A DNA stretch of 64,000 bases, taken from assembly GCA_018374635.1 (NCBI GenBank), contig JAHAEW010000001.1:49490-113489 (forward strand), written 5' to 3'. Below are positions 57,388 to 64,000 of this stretch, in pieces (position 1 is the first letter of the stretch; each line of letters starts with the position of its first letter). A program made the translations under genes and the position numbers. This DNA is from Clostridiales bacterium (GTDB taxonomy: Bacteria; Bacillota; Clostridia; Oscillospirales; Oscillospiraceae). The notes beneath the pieces are model-generated. The model worked only from the letters and a program-made list of their open reading frames with translations. It was not told where the DNA came from and did no database searches.

Positions 57388-59415
57388 ATGGGAAACCGTA
57401 TCCGAGGGATCACCGTAGAAATCGGCGGCGATACCACTAAATTGGATAAAGCCTTGGCAGGCACAAACAAAGAGCTCTCAGCCACACAAAAGGCGTTGAA
57501 GGACGTAGAACGCTTATTGAAGCTGGACCCTGGGAACACGGAGCTGCTGGCCCAGAAGGAAAAGCTTCTAGGCCAGGTCGTGGAGGAAACCGCGCAGAAG
57601 CTGGAAACCCTGCGGGAAGCGGCCTCATCAGCGGATCAGGCACTCCAGCGGAACAACGATTATACGGAGCGATATGCACCGCTCCGGGAGGAGCTGGAGC
57701 GAGTGAGTGCCTCCATGCGAGGGCTGGAGGCAAATGAGCAGTCCATGCGCGAGAAACTGGAGCAGGGAAAGATATCTGCCGAACAGTATGATGCGTTTTC
57801 CAACAAACTGAAAGAGACCCGTGAATGTCATGAGGAGCTCCGGCAGGCCGTGCGAGATTTGAATAAGGAGTTCTCCGGGGCGAAAATGGACCAACGGCAG
57901 TATGACGCGCTCCAACGAGAGATTGCGGAAACGGAAAAGCAACTGGAAGACCTGGGTGAAGAGGCGGAGGAGGCATCTGCATCGCTCGGCAAGATCGAAG
58001 CCGCGGCCGGGAAGGTGGCTGACGGGGCCGGAAAAGTGAGGGATGCCACCGCTCCGATCACGCGGGGCGTGACCGCTCTGGCCGCTGCCGCAATAGCCAC
58101 TGTCCCAGTAACGGAGGAGCTAAGAAGCAACCTGTCAAAGCTGGAAAACAACGCCAGACAGTGCGGAGTTGGAATGGATGTGGCAAAAGATGCCTTTCAG
58201 ACGTTCAATGTGGTGTCGGATGAGACAGACAGCAGCGTGGAGGCCACCGCAAACCTGTTGCAGGCTGGGTTTACCGAGTCGAACCTCCAGAAAGCGGTAG
58301 AAGGACTGGCAGGGGCCTACTTGGCCTTTCCGGACACATTAAAGATCGAGTCCTTGGCAGACAGCCTTCAGGAGACTCTTGCCACAGGGAGTGCAACCGG
58401 ACAGTTCGGTGAACTGCTGGACCGTCTGGGGGTCGGTGCGGATAAATTCTCACAAGAGCTTTCCATGTGCGTCACAGAAATCGGGAGACAGGACCTGGCA
58501 CTGGGAGTCCTGGCGCAGAATGGGATGATGGACTATTACGAGGGCTGGATCCAGGGAAACGAAGCGATGCTGGAAAACAAGCAGGCGAATCTGGATCTGC
58601 AGTTGGAGATGGCGGAGCTGGCAGAAAAGGTCCAGCCCCTCTTGACCATGGTAGTTGATTTGGCAGCAGGCATGCTGGACTGGTTCAACGGATTGGACGA
58701 GAGCGGACAGCGGGCAGTTGTAGCAGTCCTGGCTCTGATCGCCGCAATCAGTCCTATGGCAGGAATTGTGGGTAGTGTTTCCAAAGTTCTGCCAAGTCTC
58801 ATCGGATTGATGGGGGATTTAAACCTCAAAACCATAGGGGTTTCTGTCGCCTTTATGGCGATTGCATCTCTGGCAGGGATGGTTATTGCCGCATGGGACG
58901 ATATGAGTGGATTGGAGCGGGCTGTGGCCGTTCTGGGGCTGCTGTCGGCGGCCGCCTTGACAGCAGCCGTAGCGGTGGGCGCATTCCAGAGCGCTGTGAG
59001 CATGGGCCTTGCGGTGGCAGGTATTGTGGCGGGCATTGCCATGGTGACAGCGGCAATCGCATCGGCAACGAATCAGGCTAAGTACGCATCCAATTCCATC
59101 CAAGGCATGGGTGGAACAAAAGGTGGGGAACGGAGCATACCTATGCTGGCAGATGGTGGACTGGCAATGCCAAACAGCCCGTTCCTGGCAGTCCTGGGAG
59201 ACAACCGGAAAGAAGTGGAGGTAGTATCGCCGTATTCCACCATCAAGAAGGCCGCCGGAGAGGCGATGGAGGAACATGGTGGAGGACGACAGGGAATGGC
59301 TACGGCAAATCTGTACCTAAATGGGACAAAGGTAGGACGGGCGATTTTCCCATTTATACAGGGAGAAGCCACCAGGCAAGGCATCCATCTTACCGGAGGA
59401 GGGCGCGTATGGTGA
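57388..59415 (+). CDS. Tail tape measure protein
   Basis: 675 residues, short for a tape measure, so the tail should be short for a siphovirus. The N-terminal part is coiled coil (KALAGTNKELSATQKALKDV, LLKLDPGNTELLAQKEKLLG). Small-residue and membrane-like segments cover about 430-570 (SPMAGIVGSVSKVLPSLIGL, AVAGIVAGIAMVTAAIAS). C-terminal FLAVLGDNRKEVEVVSPYST is typical. It fixes tail length. It overlaps the next gene by 7 bases. Confidence 0.92.
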   Translation: MGNRIRGITVEIGGDTTKLDKALAGTNKELSATQKALKDVERLLKLDPGNTELLAQKEKLLGQVVEETAQKLETLREAASSADQALQRNNDYTERYAPLREELERVSASMRGLEANEQSMREKLEQGKISAEQYDAFSNKLKETRECHEELRQAVRDLNKEFSGAKMDQRQYDALQREIAETEKQLEDLGEEAEEASASLGKIEAAAGKVADGAGKVRDATAPITRGVTALAAAAIATVPVTEELRSNLSKLENNARQCGVGMDVAKDAFQTFNVVSDETDSSVEATANLLQAGFTESNLQKAVEGLAGAYLAFPDTLKIESLADSLQETLATGSATGQFGELLDRLGVGADKFSQELSMCVTEIGRQDLALGVLAQNGMMDYYEGWIQGNEAMLENKQANLDLQLEMAELAEKVQPLLTMVVDLAAGMLDWFNGLDESGQRAVVAVLALIAAISPMAGIVGSVSKVLPSLIGLMGDLNLKTIGVSVAFMAIASLAGMVIAAWDDMSGLERAVAVLGLLSAAALTAAVAVGAFQSAVSMGLAVAGIVAGIAMVTAAIASATNQAKYASNSIQGMGGTKGGERSIPMLADGGLAMPNSPFLAVLGDNRKEVEVVSPYSTIKKAAGEAMEEHGGGRQGMATANLYLNGTKVGRAIFPFIQGEATRQGIHLTGGGRVW

Positions 59416-59795
59416 CCATGGACGGAAAGCAGTATCGGTTGCGGGTGAAACTGCAGAGCCTCACCCGCTCTTTCCGTATTGAAGATAGCGAACACTCCGC
59501 AATGGTAAAGTCCGGAGAGATGAAGCGGGACATCATAGGTACCTATTACGACTACACGATGGAAGTGGAACCAGACCCGGTTGCATCGGAGGACTACGAT
59601 GCCTTCTTTGAAGCGATCAGCGAGCCGGTGGAGTCACACTCCATCACTGTGCCTTATGCACAAGGAACCATGACCTATGATGCGATGGTCTATTCAGGGC
59701 GAGACACAAAGAAGGGGAGACTGGGCGGTATCAATCGTTGGGGCAGCATGGAGATACAGTTCAAAGCAAAGAAACCGCAGAGGAGGCCAATATGA
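59409..59795 (+). CDS. Phage tail protein (distal tail-like)
   Basis: 128 residues, beta-rich: MDGKQYRLRVKLQSLTRSFR, MKRDIIGTYYDYTMEVEPDP, GGINRWGSMEIQFKAK. By position after the tape measure it is likely a distal tail or tail-tip adaptor. Overlaps both neighbours by a few bases. Family not named with certainty. Confidence 0.7.
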   Translation: MVTMDGKQYRLRVKLQSLTRSFRIEDSEHSAMVKSGEMKRDIIGTYYDYTMEVEPDPVASEDYDAFFEAISEPVESHSITVPYAQGTMTYDAMVYSGRDTKKGRLGGINRWGSMEIQFKAKKPQRRPI

Positions 59796-62005
59796 ATCAG
59801 GATCACATCGTATATGCCGGCATTACCTTCTCTGGAGATGAGATTGAGGACGGAGAGGTATACAGCGCGATTTCCCTTTTGTGCGATGCTCTGGAGATTG
59901 GCACGCTGTCCGTACAGCTCTATATCCGTGATGCGGAGCGGGGAAAAACACTGACTGATTTCCGTCGGAATGACAAGCTTCTGTATTACCATGGTGACCA
60001 GCTGCGGGGGACGTATTATATCGAATCCGTGACCAGAACAGGAAAGTACACATATGAGATCACGGCCAATGATGCAATCGCTCTGCTGGACCAGTCAGAC
60101 CACATGGGTGGCATCTATACCGGGCAGACGGTGGGCGAAATCATCTGCGGCATCTGCAATATCCCATATTTCATTCAGTCAAGATTTGAAGCTGTAAAGC
60201 TCTATGGATGGCTCCCGATTGCGAAACGCAGGGAAAATTTGGCGCAGGTACTGTTTGCGATTGGTGCTCACGCTAAAACAGACCATCTCGGGAACCTCCG
60301 CATCGAGTCCCTGTGGGATGGTATTTCTTCTGATATGCCCCCTGACCGGGTATTTATGGGGGACAAGGTGACATACGCCTCAAAGGTATCCGAGGTGTCT
60401 GTCATCGAGCATCAGTATATTCCAACGCAAGAGGAGGAGGTGCTCTTTGAAGGGACGCTCCTTTCGGGGGATATGGTTCGGTTTTCTGAGCCTGTACATA
60501 ACCTGTCCGCATCTGGATTTTCAATCCTGGAAAGCGGAGCGAACTACGCAAAACTGTCCGCCGGAACCGGTAAGCTCACTGGGCTGACCTATGCGCACAC
60601 AACCAGGGATGTGCACAGAACAGTCTCTAAAACTGAAATCCCGAATGTGGTAGAGGTAAACGATGCCACGCTTGTGAGTCTGGTGAACTCTGCCGCGGTG
60701 TCCGACCGCCTGGCCAGATATTATGCATTTTGTGAGACGATGCAGGCAACGGCGCTGCACGAAAACGAGGAGCCAGGCGATGTTGTGTCCTTTGAGCATC
60801 CTTTCGGCGGTGATGCGGTCGGATGTATCAGCGGTATGTCCATTTCGATTGGCGGGCGTCTTGTCGCGGAGGAGAGTACGATGATTGGATATACTCCTCC
60901 TAAACCAAACGCTGGATATTATAACGAGGTGGAGATCATCACATCTGACACAATTTGGACTGTGCCGGATGGCGTAGAATCCGTGAGAGCGGTGCTCATC
61001 GGCGGAGGTACTGGCGGTGCCTCTGGTCTGCCTGGAGCTCCAGCTGATGAGCAAGCGGTCAAGAGTGAGACCGAGACCGTTACCGACGTCAAACGATATA
61101 TCAAGTACGCCAAGTATACGAATCCGGGTGACGGTGGTGAGCCGGGTGCAGGGGGAATCGGGGGTAAAATATACCAAATTTCCATACCTGTTTTCGCTGG
61201 ACAAGTATTCCCGATAAAAATTGGGCTTGGGGGAGAAGGCGGGCAACCAGGGGCGGAAAGCGCCGCAGGAGCTACCGGAGCTGACACAACATTTGGTCCG
61301 CACAGCTCCGGCGCGGGGGCTACATCCTCGACGGGCTTCTTGGAAGAAGTCTCTGGAAAAATATATGCCGCAACCGGTGAAGCCGGAGTCCAAGGTGCAA
61401 GCGGAAATGGATACGACGAGGACGCAGATTCTTTTGTTACAGGACCATCTGTGATTGTAAATGGTGTGTCATATGAGCCTGGAGCGAACAATGAAGAGAG
61501 AAAAGAGGATGAAAGCGGGCACTACGCAGATCCGCCGTATGGGAGCAAGGATGCCAGATCACTTGGCGGATATGGCGGCGGTGCTGCATATAAGGCCAAT
61601 GGGCTTCCCGGTGGTGGACCATCACTTGCTGACGCCGGGTCCGACTATGCAAAAGCTAGAGGAGGACCTGGTGGCGCTGGTGCTGATGCCGAGCCTCCGC
61701 CAGATGAAATTATAATCGGTAAAGGTGGCACCGGTGGAAATGGCGGCGGTGGAGGAGGAAGCGGAGGGCTCGGATATACAAGAAACTCTCAGTATACCGG
61801 TGGGAGCGAGAGCTATACACCGGCCACGCTTAACGCCTACCAAGCCACCCCCGGCCGGGGAGGCAAAGGGAGCCGCGGCGGTAATGCGGCCCCTGGCGGT
61901 GTTATCCTGTATTACAGCAAGCCGCGAAGCATGAACCCCGGACAGCTCAAAGAGTCGCGCGAACGATATGTACTCGACAGCCTAGGCCGCAGAATCATAG
62001 TTTAG
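59792..62005 (+). CDS. Tail tip protein with glycine-rich receptor-binding-like region
   Basis: 737 residues. The N-terminal part (about 1-370) is like baseplate/tail-tip proteins: DLSV-type beta structure (TFSGDEIEDGEVYSAISLLC, TYYIESVTRTGKYTYEITAN, QTVGEIICGICNIPYF). From about residue 385 a WTVPDGVESVRAVLIGGG segment opens a glycine-rich region to the end (GGIGGKIYQISIPV, GKGGTGGNGGGGGGSGGLGY, GRGGKGSRGGNAAPGGVILY), a fold found in host-recognition tips of other phages. ATG 59792 follows AGAGGAGG. Probable receptor binding and host-range determinant. Confidence 0.8.
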   Translation: MNQDHIVYAGITFSGDEIEDGEVYSAISLLCDALEIGTLSVQLYIRDAERGKTLTDFRRNDKLLYYHGDQLRGTYYIESVTRTGKYTYEITANDAIALLDQSDHMGGIYTGQTVGEIICGICNIPYFIQSRFEAVKLYGWLPIAKRRENLAQVLFAIGAHAKTDHLGNLRIESLWDGISSDMPPDRVFMGDKVTYASKVSEVSVIEHQYIPTQEEEVLFEGTLLSGDMVRFSEPVHNLSASGFSILESGANYAKLSAGTGKLTGLTYAHTTRDVHRTVSKTEIPNVVEVNDATLVSLVNSAAVSDRLARYYAFCETMQATALHENEEPGDVVSFEHPFGGDAVGCISGMSISIGGRLVAEESTMIGYTPPKPNAGYYNEVEIITSDTIWTVPDGVESVRAVLIGGGTGGASGLPGAPADEQAVKSETETVTDVKRYIKYAKYTNPGDGGEPGAGGIGGKIYQISIPVFAGQVFPIKIGLGGEGGQPGAESAAGATGADTTFGPHSSGAGATSSTGFLEEVSGKIYAATGEAGVQGASGNGYDEDADSFVTGPSVIVNGVSYEPGANNEERKEDESGHYADPPYGSKDARSLGGYGGGAAYKANGLPGGGPSLADAGSDYAKARGGPGGAGADAEPPPDEIIIGKGGTGGNGGGGGGSGGLGYTRNSQYTGGSESYTPATLNAYQATPGRGGKGSRGGNAAPGGVILYYSKPRSMNPGQLKESRERYVLDSLGRRIIV

Positions 62006-62015
62006 GAGGTGCTAC

Positions 62016-63047
62016 ATGGCAGACCCAACCGATTATTATACCAGCCGGTACAGCGGCGAGGAAATTGACAACCTTTTGGACATCGTAAAAAATGGCGAAG
62101 GTGGAGGAAACTTTGCCGACCGAAAACTGTCCAATCTGGACACGCCCCAAGAAGCCCTGGCCAACCTGGGGGCCGGGGTGCGGCCGAATCTGGGAGACAA
62201 CTGCGACTTTACGGTGCCCATCAATCAAAGAGGTGTGACATCGTGGTCTATCCCCTCTGGAGATGTCCCCATTTTTGACCGCTGGAAGATACAGGCGACA
62301 GAGGGCAGTGTTGAGGCTAACTTGGAATCCGGTGGGTTGAAACTCTCCATGGCTGCCATAAACCAAGGTATAAAGCAGACATACCAAGGCGGATATCTTT
62401 TGCCACAAAAAGTCTATACAAGCTCTGTAACTGTGGACGGGCAGCTCTATTCCGCCGAAATCGTACCAGAGGAAGTAGTCGGAACAGTAGTACAGTACCC
62501 TGGCACAGAATTTTCGTGCGCGATTACATTTAATGGAGGCGCTTGCCAATGGTATCCGTACATTGATTACCGATCCGGAAGTCGAACTGTTACCATTGCT
62601 CGGTGCAAGCTGGAAAATGACCGGGGTCAGACGCTCAGATACATGGATGCTGACGGAACATGGAAGCTCCTCCCGCAGCCGGACAGCAAGCCGGGGCAGA
62701 TGCTGGCGGAGTGTCAGAGATATCTGTACTCTCCGTACTACGGCGCTTTCCCGACAGCCCCGATTGGCACTGTGTTTGTCAGCAACCAAACCACTGGTTT
62801 TGTAGCAATCAATACACCGGCTCTTATGCGCACAAAGCCGGTGTTCTCAGGAGACCCATCGAAGCTCTGGATTGTAAAGAGCAACGGAGGCGGCGCACAG
62901 AGGCCGTCCGCGTTGAGCGTAATGGGAATGTCCGGATGCGGCGTGCTCCTGTCCGTTACCGCGTCTTTTGAGGATGGCGGACAATACATCATGTATTCTG
63001 AGGACGTGTCAAATCCGTCGGATTTCCTTCTCTCCGCCGAGTTGTGA
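62016..63047 (+). CDS. Tail fibre/baseplate protein
   Basis: 343 residues. The N-terminal segment DYYTSRYSGEEIDNLLDIVK is a common attachment motif of Firmicutes phage fibre proteins; residues about 45-55 (LSNLDTPQEALANLGAGV) are also typical. The rest is beta-rich with many Gly and Tyr. GGAGGTGC precedes the ATG. Exact receptor role is unknown. It follows the glycine-rich protein by 10 bases. Confidence 0.75.
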   Translation: MADPTDYYTSRYSGEEIDNLLDIVKNGEGGGNFADRKLSNLDTPQEALANLGAGVRPNLGDNCDFTVPINQRGVTSWSIPSGDVPIFDRWKIQATEGSVEANLESGGLKLSMAAINQGIKQTYQGGYLLPQKVYTSSVTVDGQLYSAEIVPEEVVGTVVQYPGTEFSCAITFNGGACQWYPYIDYRSGSRTVTIARCKLENDRGQTLRYMDADGTWKLLPQPDSKPGQMLAECQRYLYSPYYGAFPTAPIGTVFVSNQTTGFVAINTPALMRTKPVFSGDPSKLWIVKSNGGGAQRPSALSVMGMSGCGVLLSVTASFEDGGQYIMYSEDVSNPSDFLLSAEL

Positions 63048-63055
63048 GGTGGCCT

Positions 63056-63400
63056 ATGGAAATGATCAAATCGAAAGTATACGTACAGACCGACGAGCGT
63101 GGCCGTATCACACGCTGCGAGGGCGGGTACAGCACCCAGGCGGACCTGACCGGCTGGACGCAGATCGATGAGGGCACAGGGGACAGGTACAACCTGTGCC
63201 AAAGCCACTACTTTGACGGCGGGCTCTACACAGTGGACGGCATCCCCCGCTACAAACTGGAGGATGGACGGGCTGTGGAGCGCACGGAGGCGGAAATCGA
63301 GGCCGACTGGGCGGCAATCATCCCGCCCGTGCCCTCTGCGCTGGAGCAGCTCCGGGCGGACGTGGATTTCCTGGCGATCATGCAGGGGGTGGAGTTATGA
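63056..63400 (+). CDS. Tail-associated protein, 114 residues
   Basis: VYVQTDERGRITRCEGGYST, WTQIDEGTGDRYNLCQSHYF, VPSALEQLRADVDFLAIMQG. The last segment (EQLRADVDFLAIM) is the conserved end of proteins that precede XkdX in Firmicutes phages. A GAGGTGGCC site precedes the ATG. Overlaps XkdX by 4 bases. Confidence 0.75.
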   Translation: MEMIKSKVYVQTDERGRITRCEGGYSTQADLTGWTQIDEGTGDRYNLCQSHYFDGGLYTVDGIPRYKLEDGRAVERTEAEIEADWAAIIPPVPSALEQLRADVDFLAIMQGVEL

Positions 63401-63531
63401 ATGTAGAGGAGCTGGCCCGAAAGTATTATCCAACGCTTTGGGACAAGCAGCGCATCGAGGCGCTGGTGGAGGCGGGGCGTCTGAGCCGGGAAGCGGCTGA
63501 CACAATCATGGAAGGAGAGAAGAAAGAGTGA
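63397..63531 (+). CDS. XkdX family protein
   Basis: 44 residues: MNVEELARKYYPTLWDKQRI and ALVEAGRLSREAADTIMEGE. The pattern YYP-x-LW and a short length identify XkdX, a small tail-associated protein named from the Bacillus PBSX prophage. ATG overlaps the previous gene and its stop overlaps the next start by 4 bases. Confidence 0.88.
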   Translation: MNVEELARKYYPTLWDKQRIEALVEAGRLSREAADTIMEGEKKE

Positions 63532-64000
63532 GCTATCGAATCGCGGAATATCCGCAGGACAAATACCGCTTCCGGCTTTACGACAACGTGAAGCGGCTCA
63601 CCTGGAAGCAGATCCAGGCGGAGCAGGGGCCGGACTGCGTGGGCGTTGTCAACCTGGCCTATTTTTCCCTTGCGAACTACTCCCACCAGAGCGCAATCAT
63701 GTTCGGCGGCACCTGGGGGCTCGAACCAAAGTACCACGAGTACGGCATCTTGATCGACGAGGCGGGCCATCTCACGCTTGGCGCCGAGGACCAGGCGGTC
63801 TACGACTACGCCATAGGCTGTCCGCCGGTGGACGTCGGCGGCCGCCGGTACACTGACAAGGACGGCGGGCGCAACGGCTGGACATATACCGGCGTAAAGG
63901 CGGACGGCACGGTGGTAGTCCTGCTGTGCAGTAAGGACACGCCGGAGACCACGGACGCGCTTGAAGCTGTCCTCCGGGCACGTGGGTGCGTCCACATCCT
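63528..64000 (+). CDS. Phosphodiester glycosidase-like protein, 5' part
   Basis: The first 157 codons of a protein cut by the window end. SYRIAEYPQDKYRFRLYDNV and CVGVVNLAYFSLANYSHQSA open the domain; GWTYTGVKADGTVVVLLCSK and TPETTDALEAVLRARGC resemble phosphodiester glycosidase (NAGPA-like) domains, in which the following DGG motif should appear just past the window. Phages of this group often place it near the lysis module, sometimes joined to a peptidoglycan hydrolase. The GTG start overlaps XkdX. Function in cell-wall glycan attack is inferred by family. Confidence 0.7.
   Translation, partial: MSYRIAEYPQDKYRFRLYDNVKRLTWKQIQAEQGPDCVGVVNLAYFSLANYSHQSAIMFGGTWGLEPKYHEYGILIDEAGHLTLGAEDQAVYDYAIGCPPVDVGGRRYTDKDGGRNGWTYTGVKADGTVVVLLCSKDTPETTDALEAVLRARGCVHI

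Overview
The window reads as a GC-rich, endospore-forming Clostridia chromosome, most likely Oscillospiraceae (Flavonifractor/Pseudoflavonifractor-like). This is an inference from gene content: the SCIFF peptide and its radical SAM maturase, a DUF3842 gene, a T-box-controlled tyrS, SpoIID, SpoIIM and YunB sporulation proteins, cotJ genes and a class A RNase P RNA. I had no database access, so the taxon is not proven. I saw no tRNA or rRNA genes and no CRISPR array.

Host part (1 to about 35258). The 3' end of recN is followed by a tyrosine T-box leader, a zinc-ribbon gene and tyrS. Next come an AI-2E-type permease, a GNAT acetyltransferase and a reverse-strand asd-dapA pair for diaminopimelate and lysine synthesis. 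A translation and processing block holds a SpoIID-domain protein, queA, DUF3842, tgt, yajC, a TIGR04086-like membrane protein, scfA and scfB. Then come a spoIIM-like gene, xerD, ruvC-ruvA-ruvB, glmM and a sigma-H-like factor. After these lie small zinc-ribbon and DUF1858 genes, trmK, a Nif3-like gene, yebC-type tmRNA-independent regulator, a DUF6291 gene and rnpB (reverse). The host part closes with murD, three M42 aminopeptidases in tandem, a PLP lyase, yunB, ligA and a cotJ operon. A 31-base core of an intergenic repeat occurs three times.

Prophage part (about 35258 to beyond 64000). The cotJC coat gene is intact for 32 codons and then runs into foreign DNA. Twenty bases later the reverse-strand gene of a large serine recombinase ends. 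An AT-rich reverse-strand lysogeny block follows: an Uma2 nuclease-like gene overlapping the recombinase, a SAP-domain membrane protein, an Ltp-repeat membrane protein and a repressor. A divergent promoter with operator-like repeats starts a rightward early region. It contains many small coupled genes, a PcfK-like/PcfJ pair, a DUF3102 coiled-coil protein, an ASCH-like gene with an in-frame amber codon, and an HUH-type Rep protein preceded by a strongly palindromic region that could be an origin. From about 49150 the late region follows the HK97-siphovirus order: HNH/P-loop fusion, small and large terminase, portal, protease, capsid, connectors, tail tube, a G/GT chaperone pair with a -1 slippery site, tape measure, tail tip, glycine-rich tail protein, fibres, XkdX, and the start of a phosphodiester glycosidase-like protein.

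The most interesting reading is that this prophage sits in a sporulation gene the way the skin element sits in sigK. Excision by the recombinase in the mother cell would rebuild cotJC. The right junction lies outside the window, so this remains a testable inference.
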